A model generated the notes under the pieces. That model did no database searches and was not told the origin of the DNA. It worked only from the letters and a program-made list of their open reading frames with translations. Positions 7,799 through 16,825 of a stretch of 32,523 nucleotides of DNA are shown here, in pieces (position 1 is the stretch's first letter; each line of letters opens with the position of its first letter). The stretch covers positions 1 to 32,523 of the forward strand of contig CAMJKP010000036.1 in assembly GCA_946406435.1 (NCBI GenBank). Direction: 5' to 3'. The translations under genes and the position numbers were made by a program. The DNA comes from an uncultured Prevotellaceae bacterium. Lineage in GTDB: Bacteria; Bacteroidota; Bacteroidia; Bacteroidales; Bacteroidaceae.

Positions 7799-10005
7799 TA
7801 TAACCACTTCTTCAACCATTCAAAGAACGTGCGCTGCCAAAGAATTCCGTTCTGTGGCTTGAGAACCCAATGGTTTTCATCAGGGAAGATGAGGAGTTCG
7901 GCTGGGATGCCTCTCATGCGTGCTGCATTGAAAGCTCCGAAACCCTGATTGGCATTGATGCGGTAGTCCTTCTCACCATGGATGCAGAGAATAGGAGTGT
8001 CCCACTTATCTACGAAACGATGTGGGGAGTTCTCGTATGTCTTCTTTGCACGTGCCGTAGCGTCCTTGTTCCAATATGCATCATCATATTCCCAGTTAGA
8101 GAACCAAGCCTCTTCTGTATCTGTGTACATAGATTCGAGATTGAAGGCACCATCATGGGAAATGAAAGCCTTGAAACGCTTGTTATGGTGTGAGGCAAGA
8201 TAATAAACGGAGAAACCTCCGAAGCTTGCACCTACGCATCCGAGGCGGTCTTTATCGACGTAAGGCAATGTGCAGGCATCACCAATAGCTGAGAGATAAT
8301 CGTCCATACATTGACCAGTCCAATCGCCAGAAACCTTCTCGTTCCATTCACTTCCGAAGCCTGGAAGTCCACGACGGTTAGGTGCTACGATCACATATCC
8401 GTTAGCTGCCATTATCTGGAAGTTCCAGCGATAAGACCAGAACTGAGATACAGGGCTCTGAGGACCGCCCTCACAGAAGAGGAGGGTAGGGTATTTCTTG
8501 TTAGGGTCGAAGTTTGATGGCAGGATAATCCATACCAGTTCCTCCTTGCCGTCGGTTGTCTTAACCCAACGCTGCTCTGTCTTTCCGAGAGAGAGTTTTG
8601 AAAGAATGTGCTCGTTCTCCTTTGTAAGCTGTGCTACAGTTGCCAGTTTTGCAGAGAGGCTGAGAGTGTTTTCTCCCTTCTTCTTAACAGCCTTTGGAGG
8701 TGTTACGAGGTAGATGTCATCAGGAGCAGAGAAAGAATGACGGGTAGCGATGAGGCTGCCTTTCTTGTCACCGAGCATCTGGAGAGAACCGAAATCTGCC
8801 CAGTCATTGGTTATCTGCTCTACATTGCCGTTGAGGTCTGTGCGATACATGTTTTCGCAACCATGCCATACACCTATAAAATATAGATTGCGAGAATCGG
8901 CAGTCCAGCAGTAGTCATCCACGTTTGAATCGAAAGCCTCTGTAACATATTTCTTATTGCCATCAGCAAGGGTGTAGATGCAGAGACGATTGCGGTCAGA
9001 CTCGTAGCCGTCACGTTCCATGCTCTGCCAAGCCACGAATGTTCCATCTGGAGAGAATTGAGGGTTCACGTCATAACCGAGGTTGAGGTCGGCATTGGCA
9101 GAAGTATTCACGCTCTGTGTGCCGAGAGTCTTGGTATAATCGATTTCTGGAGCCTTGTAGTCAGCTGGCTTGCAAAGGTTGCGTGTTGTGCCTGATGCAA
9201 CATCATAAAGGAATATATCTGTGTCCGTAGAAACGGCATAGTCACGACCGATTTTCTTACGGCAAGTATATGCTATTGACTTTGAATCAGGACTCCAGTT
9301 AATCTGTTCCATGCCACCGAAAGGCTCTCCCGGACATTCGTATGGTTCTCCGGCAAGAATATCCTTAGCGTTTGCTGTATCAATAGTGCCATCCTCAGAA
9401 ACAGATGCGAGGAAAGGATGCTGAATTGACTCTACATAGTGATCCCAATGGCGGTACATAAGGTCGGTAATCTTTCTACCTGTAGCCTTCGGAAGGTCAT
9501 CTGGGTTCTTCTGTATTATCTCGTGGAAAGGTAATGACTTTACGATGATTACCTGCTTTCCATCAGGAGAGAATTTGAAGCCCTCGACATCATCGCCCTT
9601 GGTAAGTTGCTTGCGGTTAGAACCGTCAGCGTTCATAGTCCATATCTGACCATTTGTAATAAATGCGAGGACTGTGCCTTGTGGTGTATTAATCCATGCT
9701 GGCTCAGACTCTGAATCAGCAGAGGTGGTGAGCTGTCGGTTATCAGTTCCGTCTGCATTCATCACATAGATGACGGTATGGGAGGCATTCTCCTTAACGC
9801 TATAATATGATACGGTATATGCAATCTTTGAACCGTCGGGAGAGGCTGCTACGCCACCTATACGCCCCATAGCCCAAAGGGCTTCGGGAGTCATGAGATT
9901 GCTTTGTAGGGATATGTCACTCTTACCGATATTTACTTTTGCCTCGGTTGGAGTGGCTGTAAGGATTGTAGCCATAAGGGCGGAAAGTGCAATTTTTTTG
10001 AACAT
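7798..10005 (-). CDS. Secreted S9 prolyl oligopeptidase family peptidase, dipeptidyl-peptidase 5 type
   Basis: A 735-residue exported enzyme with a signal peptide (residues 1-22). An N-terminal beta-propeller carries PD40/WD40-like repeats (for example MNADGSNRKQLTKGDD and SPDGKQV). A C-terminal alpha/beta hydrolase domain follows. The catalytic triad is readable: Ser594 in GASFGGFS, Asp680 in HGEKDYRI and His712 in DENHWVL. Phrases such as LPKATGRKITDLMYRHWD and SMERDGYESD closely resemble what I remember of Porphyromonas gingivalis DPP5, a periplasmic dipeptidyl peptidase that releases dipeptides from peptides with hydrophobic residues at the cut. A promoter lies at 10083-10114, and a hairpin sits in the leader. 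Downstream are MFS and POT transporter genes, which fits peptide use. Confidence 0.93.
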   Translation of the reverse strand: MFKKIALSALMATILTATPTEAKVNIGKSDISLQSNLMTPEALWAMGRIGGVAASPDGSKIAYTVSYYSVKENASHTVIYVMNADGTDNRQLTTSADSESEPAWINTPQGTVLAFITNGQIWTMNADGSNRKQLTKGDDVEGFKFSPDGKQVIIVKSLPFHEIIQKNPDDLPKATGRKITDLMYRHWDHYVESIQHPFLASVSEDGTIDTANAKDILAGEPYECPGEPFGGMEQINWSPDSKSIAYTCRKKIGRDYAVSTDTDIFLYDVASGTTRNLCKPADYKAPEIDYTKTLGTQSVNTSANADLNLGYDVNPQFSPDGTFVAWQSMERDGYESDRNRLCIYTLADGNKKYVTEAFDSNVDDYCWTADSRNLYFIGVWHGCENMYRTDLNGNVEQITNDWADFGSLQMLGDKKGSLIATRHSFSAPDDIYLVTPPKAVKKKGENTLSLSAKLATVAQLTKENEHILSKLSLGKTEQRWVKTTDGKEELVWIILPSNFDPNKKYPTLLFCEGGPQSPVSQFWSYRWNFQIMAANGYVIVAPNRRGLPGFGSEWNEKVSGDWTGQCMDDYLSAIGDACTLPYVDKDRLGCVGASFGGFSVYYLASHHNKRFKAFISHDGAFNLESMYTDTEEAWFSNWEYDDAYWNKDATARAKKTYENSPHRFVDKWDTPILCIHGEKDYRINANQGFGAFNAARMRGIPAELLIFPDENHWVLKPQNGILWQRTFFEWLKKWL

Positions 10006-10040
10006 AAATGAAGGTTAGCTGAGAGTTTCCCCAAAGGGAA

Positions 10041-10066
10041 TGTCATGGCCATAATAGGCCATGACA
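10041..10066 (-). promoter_or_regulatory. Leader hairpin before the S9 peptidase gene (or yidC terminator)
   Basis: Perfect 10-bp arms TGTCATGGCC (10041-10050) and GGCCATGACA (10057-10066) with a 6-nt loop. On the minus strand it is downstream of the promoter at 10083-10114, so it would lie near the 5' end of the peptidase transcript. It has no U-tract on that strand. It could also serve as a 3' end or processing hairpin for yidC mRNA. Confidence 0.5.
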
Positions 10067-10082
10067 ATTATTTCAATCATTT

Positions 10083-10114
10083 CAAATTTAATTACCAAAT
10101 ATCTACTGGTCAAA
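10083..10114 (-). promoter_or_regulatory. Bacteroidota-type promoter for the S9 peptidase gene
   Basis: Minus strand TTTG (10111-10114), 20-nt spacer, TAAATTTG (10083-10090): exact consensus and spacing. It sits just past the yidC stop codon, about 80 nt before the peptidase start. Confidence 0.75.
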
Positions 10115-10130
10115 CTTGGCCAGAAAGTTC

Positions 10131-12050
10131 TTATTCACCTCTGAGGCGGGCATTCTTCTTTGCGAGTTCCTCACGCTTCTTGCGCAGTTCCTCAGCCTCT
10201 TTCTGCATAGCCTGCATACGAGCAGCGAGACCGCTTACCTTGCGGTTAGGGTTCGCCTTGTTCTCGGCACGCTTTGCCTCAAGGATTGCAAGAAGCTTCT
10301 CATCGTTAGTGGTCTTGCGGAGAGTCCACATGATTGCTGCTGAGCAGAACAATGAGATGAAGTAGTAGAAGTTGAGGCCTGATGAATAGTCGTTGAAAAT
10401 GAAGAAGAACATCAGCGGCATGAGGAACATCATGTACTGCATCATCTTCATCTGCTGTGCCTGCTGACCTACCATGCTGTCTTTCTGCTGACGCATTGAC
10501 ATCCATGAGTAGATGAGGTTTGCTGCACAGAAAAGAATACATGTGAGTGAGAGGTGGTCGCCAATGAGCCAGATGTTAGAAGACCATTCCCAGATAGGGT
10601 CGTATGTTGAGAGGTCATCCATCCAAAGGAATGACTCACCACGAAGCTGTATTGCGTTTGGCACGAAGTTGAACATCGCAATCCACACAGGCATCTGAAT
10701 GAGCATTGGTACACAACCAGAGAGCGGACTTACGCCATACTCTGAATAGAGCTGCATCATAGCCTGTTGCTTCTGCATCTGATCCTCTGGCTTGTCATAC
10801 TGCTTTGTTGCCTCGTCGAGCTTTGGACGGAGTACACGCATTTTAGCACTTGACATATAGCTCTTCTTCACCATAGGGTAGGTGAGAGCCTTCAGTATGA
10901 ACGTGATGAGGATAAGCACTACACCCATTGGGATAGCCAAATCCTTAAGCCACTCGAAGATGTAGAGTGTGAACCAACGGTTGATATAATGGAAAATAGT
11001 CCATCCGAGATATACGAGACGCTCAAGCTGAAGATCCTTGCCGAATGCAGAACCCTCTTCTACGTCCTGAAGAAGACGGAAATCGTTAGGACCATAGTAG
11101 AATTCAAACTGTGTTGGATTAACTCCTGATGGATCAAACGCTGTCTTGAGCTTTGCCTCATATTGCTTGAGATAGCCGTTGCCGTTCTCCTTCTTATAAG
11201 GAATAGAAGTGAGCAGAGCATTGTCGGCGAAGTCGCTCTTTGAGATCATCACAGCAGAGAAGTACTGGTTCTTGAATGCCACCCAGTCAATCTTCTCCTC
11301 TACAGCCTCGTCGATTTCCTCGCTTGTCTCGCTCAACTCATCAGTACCGCCGTCAGAGAAGTGATAGGTGAGGGCAGAACGGTTGTTCTCGAATGTGTAG
11401 CCCTTCTCCTGCTGACGTACACGATCCTTCCAGTTGATGTTAATCTGGGAGTTGTTAGGATCGAAGAGACCTGCCATTCCGCTTGCCTTGATAGAGCAGC
11501 TCAGAAGGTAGTCCTTGTTGAGTGAATATGAAATCTCAAGAGTCTTGCCTTCAGCAGCCTTAGCCACAAAAGTCACGGATGACTTGCTCTGGGCAGTAGG
11601 GGTGAAGTACAGATCCTGAGTCGAGATGTTCATCTGCTTAGCCACGAGGATGTAGTTCAACTGCTGGTCGTTGCCTTCGAAGAGAGTAACATCCTTGTTG
11701 CCGTTGCGGTCTTTGTAGTTCTTTACTACAGCCTTGCTTACGGTCGCACCCTTGGTGTTGAGTGTAATAGCCAGTTTCTCGTTCTCAAGAACGATGTCCT
11801 GTGCCTTGCCGTTGAGGGCTGAGTAGAAAAGTGCTGTAGTGTCCTGATTCTCAAGGACAGCCTTAGCCTGTTCGATTTTCTTAGCTTCTGCTTGCTTGCG
11901 CTCATTCTCCTGCTTAGCCTTGTTTACGGCTGCTATGGAGTCCTGCTGGTGCTGTGCACGAATCACCTCTTCGGATGGACGGCTGAACCAGCTGAAACCG
12001 AAAAGGACGGCGGCTATGAGTACAAAGCCTGTGATAGTGTTTTTATCCAT
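10131..12050 (-). CDS. yidC: Membrane protein insertase YidC
   Basis: A 639-residue protein with the Gram-negative YidC layout. It has an N-terminal membrane anchor (TGFVLIAAVLFGFSWF), a large periplasmic domain (about residues 60-350), then the conserved insertase core of five membrane segments (from about YINRWFTLYIFEWL to the YYFISLFCSAAIMW segment) and a basic tail ending KKREELAKKNARLRGE. YidC inserts and folds inner-membrane proteins, alone or with SecYEG; the basic tail contacts ribosomes in related proteins. The gene follows pyrG with an 8-nt gap, indicating one transcript, and length is normal for Bacteroidota. Confidence 0.97.
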   Translation of the reverse strand: MDKNTITGFVLIAAVLFGFSWFSRPSEEVIRAQHQQDSIAAVNKAKQENERKQAEAKKIEQAKAVLENQDTTALFYSALNGKAQDIVLENEKLAITLNTKGATVSKAVVKNYKDRNGNKDVTLFEGNDQQLNYILVAKQMNISTQDLYFTPTAQSKSSVTFVAKAAEGKTLEISYSLNKDYLLSCSIKASGMAGLFDPNNSQININWKDRVRQQEKGYTFENNRSALTYHFSDGGTDELSETSEEIDEAVEEKIDWVAFKNQYFSAVMISKSDFADNALLTSIPYKKENGNGYLKQYEAKLKTAFDPSGVNPTQFEFYYGPNDFRLLQDVEEGSAFGKDLQLERLVYLGWTIFHYINRWFTLYIFEWLKDLAIPMGVVLILITFILKALTYPMVKKSYMSSAKMRVLRPKLDEATKQYDKPEDQMQKQQAMMQLYSEYGVSPLSGCVPMLIQMPVWIAMFNFVPNAIQLRGESFLWMDDLSTYDPIWEWSSNIWLIGDHLSLTCILFCAANLIYSWMSMRQQKDSMVGQQAQQMKMMQYMMFLMPLMFFFIFNDYSSGLNFYYFISLFCSAAIMWTLRKTTNDEKLLAILEAKRAENKANPNRKVSGLAARMQAMQKEAEELRKKREELAKKNARLRGE

Positions 12051-12058
12051 TTATAGTT

Positions 12059-13657
12059 TTATTTGTTTATGCATGTTTTGACAAAGTCAAGGAACAGCGG
12101 ATGTGGTTTGAGTACTGTGCTCTGGTACTCTGGGTGGAACTGTGTTCCGATGTACCACTTGAGCTCTGGTATCTCAACAATCTCTATGAGGTCTGACTCT
12201 GGGTTGCGACCTACACATTGCATACCGTTCTGCTCGTATTCCTTTATATATTTGTTGTTGAACTCGTAGCGGTGACGGTGACGCTCCTTGATTTCCTCTG
12301 CGTTGTAGATAGCCTGAGTGCGGCTGCCCTGACGGAGTACGCACTCGTATGCTCCAAGACGCATAGTACCACCCATGTTAGAGATGTTCTTCTGATCCTC
12401 CATAATGTCGATAACGTTATGGGTTGTCTTCTCGTCCATCTCGCGTGAGTTAGCATCCTTGTAACCAAGTACGTTGCGAGCGAACTCGATAACCATCATC
12501 TGCATACCAAGACAGATACCGAAGGTCGGAATGTTGTGCTCACGAGTATATTGTGCAGCGATAATCTTGCCTTCTATGCCTCTGTGACCGAAGCCTGGGC
12601 AGATGAGAATACCATCCTGACCGGCAAGTTTCTCTGCTACGTTCTCCTTTGTGATAAGCTCGGAGTTGATGTATGTGATAACCGTCTTTCGGTCATTATA
12701 CACACCTGCATGGAGAAGTGATTCGCGTATTGACTTGTAAGCGTCCTGAAGGTCGTATTTGCCCACAAGACCGATTCGTACCTCTTCCTTCGCGTTGCGA
12801 CGACGCTCAAGGTATGACTTCCACGGACCGAGAGCCGGAGTCTCGCCGACTGGTATTCCGAGTTTGCGGAGGATTGCAGCGTCAAGTCCCTGCTGCTGCA
12901 TACTTACTGGCACCTCGTAGATGCTTGGGAGGTCTTCTGACTGAACCACGCATTCCAAATCCACGTTACAGAAGGATGCCACCTTCATGCGCAAGCCGTC
13001 GGAGAGGTGCTTCTCTGTGCGGAGAACGAGGATGTCTGGCTGAATACCTACCGACTGCAATTCCTTTACTGAGTGCTGAGTAGGCTTTGTCTTCAACTCG
13101 CCAGCAGCCTTGAGGTAAGGCACGTATGTGAGGTGAATGTTGATGGCGTTACGTCCCATCTCCCAGCGGAGCTGACGTATAGCCTCAAGGAACGGAGCAC
13201 TCTCGATGTCGCCGATAGTACCGCCGATCTCCGTGATGACGAAGTCGTACTGGCCCTTAGTGCCGAGATACTTAATGCAGCGCTTAATCTCGTCGGTGAT
13301 ATGAGGCACCACCTGAATGGTCTTGCCGAGATAGTCACCACGACGCTCCTTGTCGATGACAGACTTATAGATACGACCCGTAGTCATAGAGTTAGCACGG
13401 GTAGTCTGAATGCCAGTGAATCGCTCGTAGTGACCGAGGTCAAGGTCGGTCTCCATACCGTCAGCGGTCACGTAGCACTCACCGTGCTCGTAAGGGTTGA
13501 GGGTACCGGGGTCGATGTTTATGTACGGATCGAACTTCTGAATCGTAATCTTGTAGCCGCGAGCTTGCAGCAACTTACCGATTGAAGACGAAATAATACC
13601 TTTTCCGAGGGACGAAACCACTCCGCCCGTCACGAAGATGTACTTTGTATCTGCCAC
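12059..13657 (-). CDS. pyrG: CTP synthase
   Basis: A 532-residue enzyme that makes CTP from UTP, ATP and glutamine. The N-terminal amidoligase domain begins KYIFVTGGVVSSLGKGIISS, with the P-loop-like GGVVSSLGKG and FDPYINIDPGTLNPYEHGE. The C-terminal class I glutamine amidotransferase domain (from about residue 295) has the nucleophile Cys382 in FGICLGMQMM and the His-Glu pair in QFHPEYQST. Length and motifs are complete. A Bacteroidota promoter lies upstream at 13712-13743, and yidC follows 8 nt after the stop. Confidence 0.98.
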   Translation of the reverse strand: MADTKYIFVTGGVVSSLGKGIISSSIGKLLQARGYKITIQKFDPYINIDPGTLNPYEHGECYVTADGMETDLDLGHYERFTGIQTTRANSMTTGRIYKSVIDKERRGDYLGKTIQVVPHITDEIKRCIKYLGTKGQYDFVITEIGGTIGDIESAPFLEAIRQLRWEMGRNAINIHLTYVPYLKAAGELKTKPTQHSVKELQSVGIQPDILVLRTEKHLSDGLRMKVASFCNVDLECVVQSEDLPSIYEVPVSMQQQGLDAAILRKLGIPVGETPALGPWKSYLERRRNAKEEVRIGLVGKYDLQDAYKSIRESLLHAGVYNDRKTVITYINSELITKENVAEKLAGQDGILICPGFGHRGIEGKIIAAQYTREHNIPTFGICLGMQMMVIEFARNVLGYKDANSREMDEKTTHNVIDIMEDQKNISNMGGTMRLGAYECVLRQGSRTQAIYNAEEIKERHRHRYEFNNKYIKEYEQNGMQCVGRNPESDLIEIVEIPELKWYIGTQFHPEYQSTVLKPHPLFLDFVKTCINK

Positions 13658-13711
13658 GATGTTTGTGTATTTAAGTGTTGTTAATTATTTGTTTATCCTC
13701 AAAACAAGTTG

Positions 13712-13743
13712 CAAAGTTACATAAAATTTTTCACATCAAGAAA
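13712..13743 (-). promoter_or_regulatory. Probable promoter for pyrG-yidC
   Basis: Minus strand TAACTTTG (13712-13719) is an exact -7 match; TTTC, one base off TTTG, lies 20 nt upstream (13740-13743). Confidence 0.6.
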
Positions 13744-13812
13744 AAATAATCATATTTTATGAGATATTTTATAATAATGTACGAAAAATCGACCATAAAA
13801 CATGTGTAAACG

Positions 13813-13848
13813 CAAAAATAAAGGTGTTCGGCTTTGATGCCAAACACC
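13813..13848 (-). terminator. Intrinsic terminator after the DUF4369/thioredoxin gene
   Basis: On the minus strand the stop codon is followed directly by GGTGTTTGGC, loop ATCAAA, GCCGAACACC, then TTTATTTTT. The stem is 10 bp with one mismatch near the loop, and the U-tract is typical. Confidence 0.88.
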
Positions 13849-15111
13849 TTATTTCGTAAATATTGTTTTCTTGACTTTTTCCAATAAGCCTATGCCTCCA
13901 GTTCTATCCATAAGGAAGCCATCAGGAGAAATCAAGGCAAGGGCATAACCGAAAATTCCGTATCTTTCAATAATTTCCTCTGCTCTGTTATAGTCATTCC
14001 ATTCTGGCCATTTCTCTACTTTTTTTCCTTTCTTACATTCCTCATCCCAAATATCTTTTGGGTCAAGGTTAATGCTAACAATCTGTATTTTGTCGGAATA
14101 CTTGCTGTAGATCTCTGCCATATCGTCACTTGGTCTTAACTTGGTATCTCCACATGCTCTGCAAATAAATTCCAGCAATACATACTTACCACTATCTCTG
14201 AACTCTGATAGCTTATGTTTTTTGCCATCACGATCGTATAGGGTAAAATCTGTCATTTGATCCCCGATTCGCAATTGTTCTCTTGATGGAAAAAGAAACT
14301 CTCTGGCCTCATATATATTTGAGTCGTTATGAAAATTAGCCGGAACTTTCTTCCTGAAAAGATTCCGGACTTTTCCCCTTAATTGTCTGTCATCGAGCAT
14401 CATAGTCAAAAAAGATATTCTTCTAAGCTCAGAAGCAAAAACGTCATTATATTCCCTACTCTTCATGAAATCAAGCATGGAATTTATATCAATATTGTAT
14501 CTTTCTTTTTCCAGTTTCTTCAATAACTCGTCGTCAATATCGTCTGCTTCACGTGCTTCTTGTATCTTTTTTCTGATAGTTGCAAGTTTTTTGTTACCAT
14601 AGGCAACATATTCGTTCAATTCCTTTTGCAAAGGATGATTACTCTCAGCACGCCAAGTAAGACCAATATTGCCCAATCCCTTACCTGTTATCTTTACTTT
14701 TGTTCCTGGATTTGCAAATATATTCAAACTGTACCCTTCTGCAATAACAAAGTATTCATAATTTGATTCGCTATCTTTAAGGTCTTTGTATATAAATTTC
14801 TTTTCTAAATGGAACTTTCCATTTTTGATGGTATCAACCATCGTGATACCTGTATTCGGATTTCCCTTTTTTACTATCATTTCAGGGTTAATCATCTCTT
14901 TCGATTTATTTACACGATAAAATAAACCGACAACTGTTCCATCGGGAACCCCAGTAACCTCTCCATCAATTATGATAGGAGCAATAGGGATTCTCTGCAC
15001 GTTCTCAGAGGATGATGTTTCTTTATTTTGCGCCCACAAACTTAAGGTTGCGAATAGCAACAGAGGGAGAACAAAAAGTTTAGTCATAGCTATTATAATG
15101 TTTGTCTTCAT
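13849..15111 (-). CDS. Exported DUF4369 / thioredoxin-like (TlpA family) protein
   Basis: A 420-residue exported protein. The signal peptide ends near LSLWAQ. Residues about 45-150 resemble the DUF4369 domain (IIIDGEVTGVPDGTVVGLFY). A helical middle follows, and a C-terminal thioredoxin-fold domain starts near IGDQMTDFTLYDRDG. The redox pair is Cys317-Cys320 (CRAC). The usual cis-Pro loop (TP before the last strands) reads YA here (IFGYALALISPDG), so the fold may be retained with altered redox behaviour. Related proteins are periplasmic oxidoreductases of poorly known role, common in Bacteroidota. It is a distant paralogue of the protein at 25177-26394. Possible starts are 15126, 15111 and 15087; 15111 is chosen because all give a signal peptide and it sits suitably after the promoter at 15148-15179. 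Confidence 0.82.
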   Translation of the reverse strand: MKTNIIIAMTKLFVLPLLLFATLSLWAQNKETSSSENVQRIPIAPIIIDGEVTGVPDGTVVGLFYRVNKSKEMINPEMIVKKGNPNTGITMVDTIKNGKFHLEKKFIYKDLKDSESNYEYFVIAEGYSLNIFANPGTKVKITGKGLGNIGLTWRAESNHPLQKELNEYVAYGNKKLATIRKKIQEAREADDIDDELLKKLEKERYNIDINSMLDFMKSREYNDVFASELRRISFLTMMLDDRQLRGKVRNLFRKKVPANFHNDSNIYEAREFLFPSREQLRIGDQMTDFTLYDRDGKKHKLSEFRDSGKYVLLEFICRACGDTKLRPSDDMAEIYSKYSDKIQIVSINLDPKDIWDEECKKGKKVEKWPEWNDYNRAEEIIERYGIFGYALALISPDGFLMDRTGGIGLLEKVKKTIFTK

Positions 15112-15147
15112 TTTTGAATTGCACAAATGCTTTTAATAATATAGACG

Positions 15148-15179
15148 CAAAAGTACATAAAAAGATTTAAGAAAACAAC
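15148..15179 (-). promoter_or_regulatory. Promoter for the DUF4369/thioredoxin gene at 13849-15111
   Basis: Minus strand GTTG (15176-15179), 20-nt spacer, TACTTTTG (15148-15155): the -7 box is exact and the -33 box is one base off. Confidence 0.65.
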
Positions 15180-15289
15180 TATTTTTCCTGTTTTTCATTA
15201 TTTTTCCCCTTTTGCTGTTTTTGTGTCAGTTTTTTTATCGGTATTTCCAAGGCTAACGCGCTATTGTATCGATGCTCTTCCTCCTAAGA

Positions 15290-15431
15290 TAATCCATCAG
15301 TAATCCATCGATAATCCATCGATAGTCCATCGTTTCGATGGAGAAGCGATGGAGCAGCGATGGACAAGCGATGGAGCAGTAACGGAGGAAGAGCGGAGGA
15401 AGGGCGAAGGAAGAGTGGAGTAACAATGGAG
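15290..15431. repeat. Eleven-nt periodic array between divergent genes
   Basis: About 13 units in phase, with one 10-nt unit at the centre. The first is TAATCCATCAG, then TAATCCATCGA twice and TAGTCCATCGT. The array then reverses to AAGCGATGGAG, CAGCGATGGAC, AAGCGATGGAG, CAGTAACGGAG, GAAGAGCGGAG and similar. TCCATCG in the first half pairs with CGATGGA in the second. The 450-nt gap holding it contains no supportable gene; frames that open here just translate the repeats. Confidence 0.8.
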
Positions 15432-15513
15432 AATAAACGCGGGTGATTTTCCTGCATAATTTGTTCTTGCAAAACGAGCGGTGCGACTTCATATTGAAAA
15501 AAAACGCCAAACA

Positions 15514-15545
15514 TTTGCATATTGCGGATTCTTTTTGTAACTTTG
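15514..15545 (+). promoter_or_regulatory. Bacteroidota-type promoter for the DUF3078 gene
   Basis: TTTG (15514-15517), 20-nt spacer, TAACTTTG (15538-15545), exact consensus; the start codon is 31 nt further on. Confidence 0.8.
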
Positions 15546-15576
15546 CATCTAATTTCCACATATACCAGTACGTATT

Positions 15577-16818
15577 ATGACAAAGAAACTTGTTTGCATT
15601 GTAATGACGTTGTTCGCGACTCTCACAGTCAATGCACAGTTACAACACTATATGGACTCTCTTTCCGTCTGCAAGGCTCGTATTGACTCCTTGCAGCGCT
15701 CGCTTGATTCTCTCAGAAGCAGTAATGTTAATGGGCAGTTCTTCCGATTGTTTGCTCCTATGACCTTTTATCCTGACGTTGTGCAAAGCGTGATGGAAAA
15801 GGGGTCTTCTGATAATACTATCAATAACATCCTGATGCAGAACTATCTGAAGCATCCGGAACTTATTGAGACAACGGCTTGTAAGTTGCATAAGGTGGCA
15901 TCTGCGGCTGAGTCAGCTCCAACCGTTCCTGTGCAGAGAAAGGTGGAGGTTGCTCGTGAGGAGTCGTTCGAGAATGAGACGGCATTGGCACCTGATTCTC
16001 CTGTAAGTCTGGAGATTTTCAAGCCAAACTTCTGGAAGTTCTCTGGTGATTATAACCTTCAGTTCATGCAGAGCCATTTCTCAAGAAACTGGTATAAGAG
16101 TGGTGACGACAACCTCTCGGCTGTGGCTAATGTTGTCTTGCGATACAACTATAACAATCAGCAGAAGATTAAGTGGGATAATATGCTTGAGATGAAGTTA
16201 GGTATTCAGAATTCTCCGTCAGATACCCTTCATAAGCTGAAGACCACCTCCGACCTCCTGCGTTATACTGGTAAGCTTGGTTTGCAGGCAACAAAGAAAT
16301 GGTACTATACATTCCAGATTCTTGCCACCTCGCAGTTCGTCAGGGGCTATAAGAGCAACGACCCTATGGTCTATTCTGATTTCTTCTCTCCTTTCGAGTT
16401 GAACTTCTCAGTCGGTATGGATTATAACATCGAGGCATACAACAGGAAGCTTACAGGTTCTCTTCACATAGCGCCTTTGGCTCATAACTTCAAGCATGTG
16501 TCTCGTCTGGCTCTTGCCACTCGTTATGGTCTTCCTGAAGGGCATCACGGCATGAACGACTGGGGTTCTCAGTTTACCGCAAACATAACGTGGGCTCCTA
16601 CGGATAAGTTCAAGTGGGGTACTCGTCTCTATGCCTATACCACATACTCAAGGGCTGTGATAGAGTGGGAGAATACCTTCTCATTCGCTTTCAGCAGATA
16701 CATCTCTGCTCAGGTGTTCCTCTATCCTCGCTTTGACGATGGCGTGCAGAAGATGCCAAACCACAGCTATTGGCAGATTAAGGAGTATCTGTCGCTCGGA
16801 TTCTCGTATTCGATGTAA
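15577..16818 (+). CDS. DUF3078 family exported protein
   Basis: A 413-residue protein with a signal peptide (MTKKLVCIVMTLFATLTVNA). A short coiled-coil-like segment follows (SLSVCKARIDSLQRSLDSLR). From about residue 145 onward it is rich in alternating aromatic and polar residues, as in outer-membrane beta-barrels (FSGDYNLQFMQSHFSRNWYKSG at the start of that part is a typical DUF3078 motif, shown here in two pieces: FSGDYNLQFMQ and SHFSRNWYKSG). DUF3078 proteins are Bacteroidota outer-membrane or envelope proteins of unknown function. A promoter precedes it. The PIF1-like helicase gene follows after 98 nt of repeats without a visible promoter, so they may share transcription. Confidence 0.85.
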   Translation: MTKKLVCIVMTLFATLTVNAQLQHYMDSLSVCKARIDSLQRSLDSLRSSNVNGQFFRLFAPMTFYPDVVQSVMEKGSSDNTINNILMQNYLKHPELIETTACKLHKVASAAESAPTVPVQRKVEVAREESFENETALAPDSPVSLEIFKPNFWKFSGDYNLQFMQSHFSRNWYKSGDDNLSAVANVVLRYNYNNQQKIKWDNMLEMKLGIQNSPSDTLHKLKTTSDLLRYTGKLGLQATKKWYYTFQILATSQFVRGYKSNDPMVYSDFFSPFELNFSVGMDYNIEAYNRKLTGSLHIAPLAHNFKHVSRLALATRYGLPEGHHGMNDWGSQFTANITWAPTDKFKWGTRLYAYTTYSRAVIEWENTFSFAFSRYISAQVFLYPRFDDGVQKMPNHSYWQIKEYLSLGFSYSM

Positions 16819-16825
16819 AAGCGGC

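Noticed and set aside
15253..15561. Two overlapping leftward frames of 91 and 102 codons
   Set aside because: Both translate the 11-nt array in different phases, giving repeated MDYRWI- or LLHRFS-type strings. That is an effect of the repeat, not coding.
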